This document shows positions 10,826 to 21,591 of a stretch of 64,000 bases of DNA, piece after piece. Below the pieces are notes generated by a model, which saw nothing but the letters and a program-made list of their open reading frames with translations, did no database searches and was not told where the DNA came from. Both the position numbers and the translations under genes were made by a program. This DNA comes from Clavaria fumosa (taxonomy: Eukaryota > Basidiomycota > Agaricomycetes > Agaricales > Clavariaceae): the NCBI GenBank assembly GCA_951802425.1, contig OX637802.1, positions 310,001 to 374,000 of the forward strand. The letters are read 5' to 3'. Each line of letters begins with the position of its first letter. Within the stretch, counting starts at the first letter, position 1.

Positions 10826-12170
10826 GGGGAGAGGTTGTTACTTGTAAACAAAGTCAGGCTTGACTCCAGTATATTTGAGGAAGTGGGGTGTTGCTTGGCC
10901 AAATGGGAGCAAGCAGGTATGTGATTGGGAGTAATGACCTAGAGAATAGTCATTACAGGTATCACTACTTATATACTACAACATTATGAGTCATAATGAG
11001 TCAGGGAATGCATAATACATGAGGAGGCAATGAGTCATGCATGAGGAAATGGGGAGGCAACAAATGAGTCATGGTGGGGCTGTGCATGGAGATACTGCAT
11101 GGCAATGTGATGGGGGTGAAGGGAATAGCATGTGTGATGTGATGTATGGGAAAGGGGGTTCATGTGCTAGGGAGGGGGATCACATGGTGAGAATTCTCAC
11201 ACCTTGCAAGGTTGTCAGTTGGGTGTTTACAGATGGTAAGGGGGCCTGGGGCAGCACTGTTTCATCTCAGTGAGACCTCAAGTGCATCCTTGGCAGGTTG
11301 GGTATAGGTGTCTGCAGTGGAGCATATGACATACTGTCAAGAGTAGGTCAATTCCACCTAATTACAAGTATAAATGGTGACAAGGAGGAGTGTAGCAGTA
11401 ATTCTAACAGTGAGTGGGAATTCCACATGCCAGTTCTGTTGACAGGAAGAAGTATGGATGCAACTGGGAAGAGCAAGGAGTAGCAGAACAACATGACAGA
11501 GGGATTTGACCTGGAGACTGCATGGGAGGGTGGCCACTATGCAACACCCAGTCAAGTACCTCAGGCAGCTCTCAACAGTGATCCTTGCACATATGTGGGT
11601 AATCAAGTTTATGTTGTATGCTGTAGTATCTACTACAGCTCCAGAGATTATATAGTAAGAGAATATCTGAAATGGGATAGTATCAAAGAAGGTCTACAAA
11701 GAAGAAGTTGTAAGACAAATAATTTGCTGATTGTCAGTTTAGAGTGATTGTTGGGTGGCAGAATTGAGTTGGGAGCACTCATTGAGTGCAAGGACACATC
11801 AGGTGGCCCATAACTGAGTGTGTGGGGTTGTGACAAGATACTATCATCAATCCCAGTAGCTAGATATGCCTGGGACTTGTAGTATATAAACATGCACCTT
11901 CTGTAGTGCATTCATTGGCCACCCCAAAGTCCATATTCTGGCAGGCCCAGAATCCCAATCTGAATTCTGACCAGACTTCACTCTGTCCACTTGAACCCAC
12001 AATACAACTCATAACACATAGCAAAACAACATTATTCAGATGATCCTCATTCAGTGCATAGGAACATGGCATGTTGTATTATACTAACTGATTTTGTCAT
12101 TGATGATCTTGATTCATGGCATATGAAAAATCATAAGTGAGCAATGCTCACTGCAAGTAACTTAGGATAT
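10826..12170. other. CG-depleted DNA without recognised gene
   Basis: Short open frames only. A GAGGCAATGAGTCATG-type word repeats around 11,010-11,070. CG dinucleotides return abruptly at about 12,178, where gene-type DNA begins. Confidence 0.5.
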
Positions 12171-12320
12171 GCTCAATTCGAGAAGCCCACGCGCTGAGGC
12201 AATACTGCTACTTCATGCATCATGGATCATCCCAAATCTCTTTGCCTGTTCGGCCAAACAAAAGTAATCACCGTCTGGATGAGACTAAGAGGTGCGCTGT
12301 GGCTCCAAGGTGCATGATTC

Positions 12321-13519
12321 TCACCTGATTCTATGGTATAAGCCCTCTATTGCGATGTTTGCCTGCCAGACGCCGAGCTTCCTGACAGCGCGTAGTACTG
12401 CGGGCGCCGGCACGACGAGCAGGAAGGACGGCGGGACCGTGATGAGCAAGAGGAGAAAGAGGATGAGGGTGATAGGTGGTTTGATGACAAGAAAATAGAA
12501 CAAAGCTTGGTACGATGTCGGGTCAGTGAACTGGGGAGTAGCTGTCTGTCGACTCGAGATACAAAAGAGGGCTCTGTGTCACAAACCATAGCGTATGTAT
12601 TCCTGTAAAAGGAAGGCTCCCGAGCTGCATCCTCATGCCTTTGTGCTTCCTCGATGTGATGGTCATGTAAGAGGGACCTTCTGGGCTCTCTAAGACGTGT
12701 GAAAATAGGTGGGAAGGGATGAGGAGTTGGGTATGCCAACATGGCGTGGAAGCGAGTTTGAAGGGCAAGCTTTTAGGACAATTAGTCAGGTACGAATGTG
12801 TGCAACAAAACAAACAAAAGAACAAGAGTGACCTCGCCACGGGCAAAGGCGCGTGCACCGACGAGATTGAGGAAACAGAGGACGGCACCGAGAGGCAGGA
12901 CGACAAGCAAGGACGTCCCTGTCTGTAATACGGTCACTGATACAAACACAGAAAGAATATGAAATGTTATGCGCACCAGCGTGAAAACGAATAGATAAAT
13001 AAATGCCACGAGGGCAAAGGGGAAGTTGAGGACGAGGAGATGAAAAAGCGCTGCATAGTAGATGCCTCGGTTGAAAGGCCTGAAGTATCGAGTCCAGGCA
13101 CGTTTTGAGAAGAGGCTAGATCGACCAAGGTCACTATCCTGTTCGTAAGAGTGCTGATCGTCATCTTCGGAGCTCCCTTGGCTGCGAACGAGAGTTGTGT
13201 TGGCCTCGAGCTCGCTTTCGGTGTGAAATAGAGAAATGACGGTCTGCGCGAGCGATGGTGCGCCCGAGCTGGCTGAGACTGTACGCTGTCTCTGATTGTG
13301 AAGGAGAGGTGTGCCTTCGGACACGTCATGATGGTCTGTCTCTGGAAAAGGCCTCATGGCATCACGGCGCCGATGTTCCTCTGGGAGGTCAAGAGGAATG
13401 CGAGGACGTCGTGTGGAGCGACGGGGTCGATACTGCCGAGAGGGATAAGGAGGCGGAGGGTCTAGCGGTAAGGGCTGGGCATCAACATCAGTGACGAGCA
13501 AAGGGTCTGTCGGCGACAT
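12321..13519 (-). CDS. Multi-pass membrane protein, conserved fungal type
   Basis: Three exons: 13,519-12,833, 12,769-12,587 and 12,530-12,321, giving about 359 residues. The start MSPTDPLL is the first ATG of the frame. The N-terminal half is soluble, Pro- and Arg-rich and Ser-rich, and probably cytosolic. From about residue 150 come at least three hydrophobic segments, a conserved-looking LNLVGARAFARGE-LALQTRF stretch across intron 1, then exon 3, a long hydrophobic hairpin with VVPAPAVLRAVRRLG-like text. The arrangement recalls putative sensor-type membrane domains, but I cannot name the family with confidence. Intron 1 begins GTCACT, a weak donor. It is divergent from the G-alpha gene, with about 400 bp between starts. 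Confidence 0.75.
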
Positions 13520-13924
13520 TGAAGCACGGATTTGTTTCCAGACGGCCACAAGAAAAGCCAAATGCAATATTCTATTTATGGTAAGTCCACCTCGTATTTT
13601 CTGCCAGTATCCCACGGTAAGAATTGCGCTTCAATCTTGTGTTCTTCTTCTATAGAGAGTACTTACCTTCTAAAATGAAAATTACAACTAAAAAATTACA
13701 AGAAATTTACACTAAAAAATACTAAAAAATGCTAAAAAAAGTACTAAAAAAGATTACAAGATCAATCTCTTTATTGATAGATGATTTGGTCTGTGTCGCG
13801 GTCCCATCAAATCCTTCACCATCCTGTGTGGCCCTCTCTCCTCGCTTACCTTCCTCTCACATTCCTCTTTTTCAAGGCTCAGCTTTCTCAGTAAATATTC
13901 CGTCGCCCGGCTTGTTCGATAATC

Positions 13925-15377
13925 ATGGGTTGCGCTATCTCCACGAATGTCGACCCAGAGGCAAAGGCTCGTGCGTATCTTACTCTCACCTAACGATGCC
14001 CCTCACACTATCTCTGCAACTGACGATGGTATGTCGACTCTCAGGCAATGACGAGATTGAGAACCAACTCAAGCGTGACCGCATGATGGCAAAGAATGAG
14101 ATCAAAATGCTACTGCTTGGCGCCGGAGAGTCTGGCAAAGTCAGTCTCCCCTCTTTGCCGTCTCTTTCACCTCTGCTCACCCCCCCCGAAGTCTACAGTC
14201 CTCAAGCAGATGAAACTCATACATCATGGCGGCTACAATGACCAGGAGAGAGATTCCTACAAAGAAATCATCTTCTCCAATACAATACAATCCTTGCGGT
14301 TGGTAATCTCATCGTCTTGCTCGGTCTGCTGTACAGCCTCCTCTCCAATCATTCTCACTCTCTCATTTTCCCAGCGCTGTGCTTGAGGCGATGCCCATAC
14401 TGGACATCTCTCTAGCTCCCCAGAACGATGCCCGGCGCAACATCATTCTGTCTCTTCCCTTGCAAATTGAAGCGGATGTTCTCCCGCGCGATGTCATAGA
14501 CGCTGTCCGCGGCCTTTGGCGCGACCCCGGCGTGCACGACGCTGTTCGGCGGTCTCGCGAATTCCAGCTTAACGACTCCGCAGTCTACTACTTTAACTCG
14601 ATCGAGCGCATGGCAGCACCCGGATATCTCCCTTCTGACCAAGATATACTCAGGAGCCGCGTCCAGACGACCGGCATCACCGAGACCACCTTTAAAGTTG
14701 GCGAGCTGACCTACAAGTTATTCGACGTGGGTGGGCAAAGGAGCGAGCGCAAGAAATGGATCCACTGTTTCGAGAATGTGACAGCCTTAGTATTTCTTGT
14801 CAGTTTGAGTGAATACGATCAGATGTTGTATGAGGACGAGAGCGTTGTACGTCTCAATTCTTTTCCGAGTGGTTCGCCCTCTCATGTCGACCAGAATCGA
14901 ATGCAAGAGGCATTGACTCTTTTCGACTCCATCTGTAACTCCCGTTGGTTCGTTAAGACTTCAATAGTATGTCGCTGCCTTGGCGCCTCCCCCCTTCACA
15001 TCTGAGGCGACTTTTCTATAGATTCTCTTCCTCAACAAAATCGACCTCTTCGCAGAAAAATTGCCTCGTTCACCTCTAAGGGACTACTTCCCGGACTACG
15101 AAGGTGGCGACAACTACGACGCTGCATGCGACTATCTGTTGCACCGGTTCGTGTCGCTGAATCAAAGTGCAGCTACGAAGCAGATCTACGCACATTACAC
15201 CTGTGCCACTGACACACAACAGATTAAATGTGAGTTGTTACTTTCCGTTCGTCGCCAACCAGATCTTCCGCTTAAATTTCATGATTTTCCCGCAACCCTT
15301 CTATCCTGCCAGTCGTCCTGAGCGCCATACAGGACATCCTCTTGCAGTTGCACCTACGCGAATGCGGACTGCTATGA
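13925..15377 (+). CDS. Heterotrimeric G-protein alpha subunit
   Basis: Seven exons: 13,925-13,970, 14,045-14,139, 14,192-14,298, 14,375-14,846, 14,895-14,966, 15,022-15,229 and 15,313-15,377. They give 354 residues, the normal G-alpha length. The N-terminus MGCAIST has Gly2 for myristoylation and Cys3 for palmitoylation, so the protein should sit on the inner plasma membrane. GTPase motifs are complete: P-loop GAGESGKS, switch I arginine in RVQTTGI, DVGGQ, NKID and TCATDT. The tail RECGLL keeps the Cys at -4 typical of Gi-like, group-I fungal subunits. It should relay receptor signals such as pheromone or nutrient sensing to effectors such as adenylate cyclase or MAPK modules. Basidiomycetes carry several paralogues, so the exact subtype is open. 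Confidence 0.95.
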
Positions 15378-15486
15378 AATTCATACCAAGCTCACGGCCT
15401 CCGCCATGCTATGCCCTACTTTTCTTGTTGCAAGAATCTATAGCGTCTCGTTTGTAATCATGTTCCTTACATGTATGGTTCTTTGT

Positions 15487-15670
15487 TCAGACACTTTCTT
15501 CCTTGTTCTCTTCGCCTTGACTCTCAACCCATGACTCGTATGGTAAATTTATTTCTTCCAATTCTGCTTGTCTTGCTTGGGGATCACTACAGCGAAACCA
15601 ATACAAAAAGTGTTGTATGAAGCAGGTACAATGAATCATTGCCGAGCGGGATTTGCCGAGCATCTTGCAT
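15487..15670 (-). CDS. Putative 46-residue microprotein gene, two exons
   Basis: An ATG at 15,670 opens a 41-base exon. A 43-base intron (15,629-15,587, GTACCT...CTGTAG) joins it in frame to a 100-base exon ending at 15,487. The product begins MQDARQIPLGNDS and is acidic with a Glu-rich tail. It lies convergent to the G-alpha gene, and its start is only about 70 bp from the divergent RPL10A start. I recognise no family. The clean splice signals and sensible protein composition are the only support, so a chance frame is possible. Confidence 0.3.
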
Positions 15671-15739
15671 GCGGCAAGCCACCCAAACTTTAATTGCAAA
15701 TCACAATCATTTTCTACCTCCAATTCTCAATTCTCGACA

Positions 15740-16659
15740 ATGAGGTAACGCGTACGACTAGCAATCCATGCCTTCCGCTGATTCGAGACTTCCAACAGCA
15801 GCAGCAAGATTCTGGTGTCCAATGTCCGAGTCTCTGTGAGGGAGCTACTCTCAGAGTCCCAAGAGAAGAAACGCAATTTCGTCGAGACCGTAGAGTTGCA
15901 AGTCGGGCTTAAGAACTATGACCCACAGCGGGATAAGCGTTTCTCTGGCACCGTTAAGTTCGTTGTCTCCGCACAAACTTCTTCCATCGCTCAAATTTAT
16001 CACAGATTGCCCAACGTACCACGGCCGCGCATGTCACTATGCATACTTGCTGATGCAGCTGACATTGATCGCGCCAAACAAATTACCCTGGATTACATGT
16101 CGGTCGACGATCTCAAAAAGTGCTCTTCTCACAAGCCTTCTTCCTAGTTGTTAGACATGCTTACGTCGGCAACAGATTGAACAAGAACAAGAAACTTGTC
16201 AAGAAACTCGCAAAAAAATACGACGCGTTCCTCGCATCCGAAGCTCTGATCAAGCAGATTCCCCGACTTCTTGGGCCCGGGCTGTCCAAGGGTGCGATTT
16301 CTCTGTCTCGTTGCGAACTCAATTTGACCAGCAATTTCAGCCGGTAAATTTCCCACTCCCATCTCGCATACAGAGGACCTCAACAACAAAACAACCGAAG
16401 TCCGCTCTATGGTCAAGTTCCAACTGAAGAAGGTTCTCTGTCTTGGCGTTGCTGTTGGACATGTCGAGATGAACGAGGACCAAGTCCTCGCCAATGTCAT
16501 GCTAAGTGTGTTTTCCGGTGATAACGACTCGACTGCTCCCAAATATGACTCCCCCCACCAGGTATCAACTTCTTAGTATCCCTGCTCAAGAAAAATTGGC
16601 AGAACGTCAGGTCCTTGCACATAAAGTCCACGATGGGCAAGCCGATCCGTCTGTACTAG
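15740..16659 (+). CDS. RPL10A: 60S ribosomal protein L10a (uL1)
   Basis: Six exons: 15,740-15,744, 15,805-15,957, 16,006-16,119, 16,176-16,291, 16,341-16,505 and 16,562-16,659. They give 216 residues, the normal size. The first exon is only five bases (ATGAG), a common pattern in fungal ribosomal-protein genes. Conserved blocks include [48 protein letters not shown] and the end [10 protein letters not shown]. uL1 forms the mobile L1 stalk at the ribosomal E site and helps release deacylated tRNA. It is convergent with the MMTAG2-like gene; the 380 bp between them holds nothing else I can recognise. Confidence 0.96.
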
Positions 16660-17037
16660 AGTTTGTAGTCGGCGACGTGGGGTTCGCGGGGTCAGGTCGC
16701 AGCAGCTGCTCTAGCCGTCTCTCGTCGTGTTCGCGTAATACTAACTCACCTTCATAACTTTTATTCCTGCTTTGTTTCATTCATGGCATTTTGTTCATTT
16801 TTGAGTACGATTGTGCTCCGTAAGAGGTGAGATTCTTAGCGGTGGGCAACGATGTGGCGGGTTGTCAATGGATGTGGTTCACGTGATTTGCACGCTCGAT
16901 CTACTATGATTACCATTGCACAAATGCAAGTAACGGCAAAACTTCTTCGCCAAAATCATGCCGAGAAAGGTAGTTAAGAAATGGTCCCCGAGACTCTTGC
17001 TGGAATGATGCTGCACTCCATACCGACGGTCAGGCGG

Positions 17038-18067
17038 TCACCTCGAATGTGAGGGGCGTCGACGACGCGGAGGCGACCCTGAAGGGGCTAACGGCCGACG
17101 AAACAGGGGAGTCCTCGAACGAGACTGGTGTCGACGGGGTGGTGGGGATCTTAGGCGGGATAGCCGTCGCCGAGGTGGAGGTGCTCTTGATCTCGAGAAC
17201 CGTCGCCGAGTTGGAGACGTAGAACGAGAGAGTGACCGACGACGTGGAGGTGATACAGAACGGGAGAGCCGTCGACGATGTGGAGGCGAAGTGGAATGGG
17301 AGAGCCGTCGACGACGCGGAGGCGAAATGGAACGGGAGAGCCGTCGACGAGACGGAGGCGATAGCGAGCGAGAAGGGTAGCGTCGAGGTGGAGGTGTATT
17401 ATCCGAACGGCCAAGAGGGCGGCGAAATACACGCGCCTCGTTCAATCCTTTCTCTTTCGGAGGCGAAGGTGAGCGACCCAAATTTTTGGAATGACGGCGT
17501 GTCTCCGCGCCACCACGACGTTTGCGCTTTTCCTCCTTCCTCAACCTCTTTGCTTCATCCCGCTCTAACTTTTTGCGCCGACGGTCCTCCTCAGTTTTAT
17601 CGTGTTTGCCCCTAGCCGAGTCTTCTGCGAAGGAGTCACTAGGCGCAGCAGGAGTTGAAGACGCGGCGCCTTCATCGCGGGTTTGGTTGATTTGGCCTTC
17701 TGTGGAGGGCCCAAATCCTCTACCGAAGGCGTGATTCAGCACGAACCGTGAACGAAGGAGAGTTCGAACGTACAGAGCAGCGGCTAATGCGTCCGCCTCT
17801 GCCGCTTTGATTCTTTGTATCTCCGCATCCCTTTCACTTGCCGAGTTCACATCCCTGTTGTACCAATGAATGTCTTTGTTTTTTTGCCATCGACCAGTCG
17901 GTGCGTTGATGCTGTGTCCAAGGTAGTTCTTGGAAGGTGAATGAGCGACGATGGCGCAGTACGAGACGAGCAAGAACACCCACTTCTCTGTCTTTATCCG
18001 CCGAGACGTCTGCCCATTTGAATTCAGCTTGACCACCGCGAGTTCCGCCTCGGACTGGCTCAAACAT
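17038..18067 (-). CDS. MMTAG2-like protein with RS-repeat tail
   Basis: Three exons: 18,067-17,984, 17,928-17,774 and 17,719-17,038, giving 306 residues. The N-terminal 90 residues match the multiple-myeloma tumour-associated protein 2 domain: the start MFEPVRGGTRGGQAEFKW, then DKDRENYLGHS, GRWQKNKDIHWY, and a helix ending EADALAAALGFGP. The middle is charged (Lys/Arg/Glu). The last 130 residues are repeated units of the form RRRLSRSxSPP. Such RS domains usually mediate contacts with splicing factors and are Ser-phosphorylated. The animal homologue is nuclear and poorly characterised, so a nuclear RNA-related role is inference. The frame reading through both introns is also open, but it breaks the conserved domain, so I prefer the spliced form. 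Confidence 0.8.
17150..17440 (-). repeat. Coding minisatellite for RS units
   Basis: Tandem units of about 39 bp encode R-R-x-L-S-R-S-x-S-P-P-R-R with mostly synonymous or conservative changes. On the plus strand they read as GGGAGAGCCGTCGACG-type repeats. Array length probably varies between strains. Confidence 0.75.
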
Positions 18068-18562
18068 ACTGGGAAAGGATAACGTTCAGAACTCTTGTAC
18101 ACGTGACTCGACAGACGCTTACTACATCTCAAACTGGAACATAACTGCTATCCATTTCATGAAGGCACCTTGCTTGCCTCTGCTTTGCAGCATTACTCTA
18201 AATTGGACACAGCATTGCTCCAACTTGTCATCGTCTATGTCTATGTGTCTATGTCCATGTGCTTTGAATAATCAGAACTTTCCGTGCGGCGTGGAGGACT
18301 TGGCACTTGTGTCATCGCACATACGAATTGCCAAGAAGCACCATTAACCCAAGGGAATATTACTGTAGACGCAGCCGCGCAAGAGTGCGATGACAAAACA
18401 TCCCCATGTCAAAACCCGATGTTCGGGATTAGAGCTGAAGAATAAAAGAACCCCGAAATCTCAAACCACAAGGCGATATCATAGGTCTGATCGCGAAATT
18501 CTCCCTCTTCGGTGTTGCGGTCATTACAATAATGAACCACGAAGTCAACTGCCTATTCAACT
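18068..18562. other. Intergenic, nothing recognised
   Basis: Upstream region of the MMTAG2-like gene. It has a run of TGTCTATG repeats near 18,232-18,255 and no credible gene. Confidence 0.5.
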
Positions 18563-18855
18563 GATCGGCGCCCGCAGCTTCTAAATGGAAGGACACACGA
18601 ACATTTATGTGATTAGAGTGAGGAGATATAATTACTTTTTGATCTTTCGGCAAATTAGGACGTACCTAGTCCAGACCGCAAGAGCTATTGATACCACAAG
18701 CTGAACGCGCAGAGATGAGGCCGATCAGCGCCCGCAGTTTCTAAAAGCAAAGACACACGAATAGTTATGTGATTAGAATGAGGGGATAGTCACCTGTAGA
18801 ACAAATTAGGACGTACACTATCCAGACCGCAAGCACCAGTGATACCACAAGCCAA
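18563..18855 (-). repeat. Tandem duplication of a 160 bp segment
   Basis: GATCGGCGCCCGCAGCTTCT at about 18,563 recurs as GATCAGCGCCCGCAGTTTCT at about 18,722. Both are followed by ACACACGAA, TTATGTGATTAGA and AAATTAGGACGTAC. On the minus strand each copy encodes a hydrophobic stretch around LVVSLVLAVW, which suggests a duplicated membrane-segment exon. The 18,563 copy is diverged and no longer open in the same way. Confidence 0.7.
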
Positions 18856-18859
18856 ACCC

Positions 18860-20175
18860 CGGTGTTAAGTGCAGAGATGAGGTTTGCGGTCCAACACATT
18901 CTTGGACGACGAATGCAGTTCTGCTGTAGACATTGTGCTTGCCTTGCAGTAGCTCGAGAGGTTCACAGCCTTGGGCTAATACCGGTCATCGCTGCACCAT
19001 GTGGTCACCCCCGAAGATTCCATGTGGCGCAAGACTTCGTCTGCACCCGAGTGACCGCACTGCCCGGCTGAACGGCGCTACGAAGAGTGTCAGAGGACAA
19101 CAGCCGCATGGTGTGCGTAGTCACATACCCCGCGCGCAAACGTTCCTACAGCAGTTCTCCTATCGCGATGACCTGTGTAGGAAATCTGCGGTTCGTTACC
19201 GTGACACCCGACGTCAACCAGACTACCAAATGTGGCTGGGTCGGGGTTCTCGCCACACAAGGCCAAGCAGGAGTCGTCGGTCCGGAGATCTTGGACAATG
19301 GACAACTGCAACTGCAACATTGTTCCGTGTTCGTCCACGTTCACTTCGCTCGAGACACCCACAGCAAGACTTACCTGACTTGGAGTCAACGCGTTTCATA
19401 GTAACGTATCAAGCGAGGACGTTGCGTGATACGCATCCTGGTCCCAGATAACGTCGCCAACCAAATTGGATGAGGCGCTGTGAGATTCAATTGTCAATGA
19501 CTCGCATCGACTAGATCATACCTCGCACGGCGGACAAAGCGTCCGTGGTAAACGCCTCGGGCACACCCTCGGTTACCCACGCAAAACTCGAGTTTGGAGA
19601 AACAGACAGCCGACTTGCCCCAAAGGTCCATCCATAGTTTTCAGAGCCGAGCCGCAGCCACTTCTGAAGCGTACTAAGCACCCTACGGCGCAGCTCTTCG
19701 GCCCCTTTTCTCTTTCGCAAACCTTGTGGTTGCGTGAAGGAGGACTATTGATATTCTCTGCGTGATTTTCCCGCCCTCGTTGTTTCACACAAGCTGCAGT
19801 GCCATGAATCAGACGTGATTTAGTAAACCGTTCTCGCTGAAGCCACCTACGTATTCTGGAAGGTCAGAGCGTGCGCCTGTCTTTGCGGTATTTTGGATTC
19901 CTCGCCGAATCGTTGCACCCCAATGTGAGTTCACCATCCAGGGTTGCAGAAGACCGATGCACCTCCACAAGCACAAAGACGCTCATATCTGCAACGTCAA
20001 AAGACCTCATGCTCATGGGCGCCTCATCATACCAAGTCACCGCCCAGTTCCCATAGGAGTGGTGTACGGCGCTTGTACTGTACAGGATCGCGGATGAGCG
20101 GACCCCCCGCTCCCGCCTGAGCAACGTACAATGGACATCACAGTCGGAATTCAGAACTTTAGAGCTAATCATCAT
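18860..20175 (-). CDS. Possible multi-exon gene, unknown function
   Basis: The minus strand shows a chain of protein-like frames. One starts MMISSKVLNSD at 20,175 and runs to about 19,920, with a stretch DVADMSVFVLVEVHRS. A second lies at 19,790-19,530 and contains ENYGWTFGASRLSVSPN. A third is at 19,390-19,090. Splice signals between them can be found but not chosen securely: a donor near 19,916, an acceptor near 19,790 and a donor near 19,533. The first frame has a beta-strand-like pattern. I cannot name the family, and the model may be a decayed gene, since the hydrophobic exon copies downstream are duplicated and disrupted. Confidence 0.3.
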
Positions 20176-21160
20176 TGAGGAAATTATAAAGTTTCAGTGC
20201 CGATTTTGTGGCTCCTCTCGTTTTACGTCCTGAAGCGCCCGTGATCGCCGCGAGCTGAATGGGGTAAACGCCCATCCCATGCGAGCAGAGGCGCCATCAC
20301 CGTTTGTTGCTGAAGGGCATGAAGAGGAACCTAATTGCGTAACCAGGCAATCTATCAGAATGGGTTCCCTCAATCCCCAAGAGGATGCAGCGTGTTCGAT
20401 GAGTAGAACGAATGTCTACTTGGATCATAAATTTTTGCATTTGATTGTGGGGTCGAGGCGTAGCCTGAGTGTGACCATGAGGGGGGAGATCAGGGAGTGG
20501 CGGCGGAGTAGCGGAGTCAACATTACAACAACAACCACCACCCAATCGCCGCGGTGCGGGACGGCTCCGGTTGAGAGCTCGGAGAGAAATGGTGACCGAT
20601 TTAACATTCCCGCGATACAAGTAATGTTATATTCGTGTACCGATGGACTAAACAGGTTAGTCGCTCACAGCAAAGAAGACGTCAAAAGATGGGTAGGGTT
20701 GAATGTGGGGTCATCACATCCGCCGGCGGTGGTGGTCTTGAAAAAGCGCAGTCGTGATGAAGGGGAGAATCTTTTTTTTTCTTCCTCTTTGTTTTGCAAT
20801 GGGGGTTGTAATGAAAAAAATTGATCCACGAGATTAATCCAGGATTGGCTGTGTAACCAACCCTTAACTAGGGACACGAGTGCGTACGCGTGGACATACG
20901 CAGTCAGTAGTCTCCTCTTCTTGACTGACGCTCATCGTCGGAATGTCGCTGCGCTTGGCAGCACGATGGCTCCTAGATTTTGACCACGTTACCTCTCGAC
21001 CGTGAAACCCCCAGAAGCAGCGGGAGCATAGCATGCCCGACTGCCAGGCTTGTCTGAACGCGGACGACCCTGCTCGGACATCCCCTTTGACGCGATGGTA
21101 CCTTCTCCCCTCATTTTCCTTTTTCCCCCTGAACTTTCCTTTTTTTCGCGTAATGATTAG
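20176..21160. other. Intergenic, nothing recognised
   Basis: Long stretch upstream of the GATA-factor gene. Open frames on both strands lack splice logic or recognisable motifs. Homopolymer T and A runs occur near 20,770-20,820. Confidence 0.5.
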
Positions 21161-21166
21161 ATAAGG
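21161..21166 (+). promoter_or_regulatory. GATAAG site upstream of the GATA-factor gene
   Basis: A GATAAG hexamer lies 431 bp before the chosen start of the double-finger GATA factor. It matches the classic GATA-factor core and could serve autoregulation. One hexamer is weak evidence. Confidence 0.3.
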
Positions 21167-21591
21167 CTCAAAATTGACCGCTCAAATCCAGCGCTGTTGA
21201 CATCCAAGAAAAGATCCCCTCACGATGTAGTTTGTGGTCTTACTCAGCTGCGGTTGGTCAGGTTAATATTTCTTTCCACATAAAAGGAGTTCTGAATCGA
21301 TGTCACTTAAAGTCAGACGCCCGTACGAGTCAGCGAGTCAGCCATCGATTCTACAAACATTGGGGCAATTTTCCTTAACCTGCAGGAGTAATGTGATTTT
21401 GGCGCCTTTGCCTCTCAGGTGTAAAGGTGACATAAATAACCCTTCCAGATACACGGTCAATTTTCTCCAGTTTTTTCACTGCACAGCTTCCAACTGCTTA
21501 AAGAGCCTTGGGTCGAGCAGTCCTTCCTCCTCCCTCCTCACCCCCTCTTCTCCATCTCTTCCCAATCCCCGCATACAACCAGCCAATACTT

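Noticed and set aside
17151..17734. Antisense frames opposite the RS tail
   Set aside because: Mirror of the repetitive RS coding DNA; the minus-strand frame carries the conserved MMTAG2 domain.
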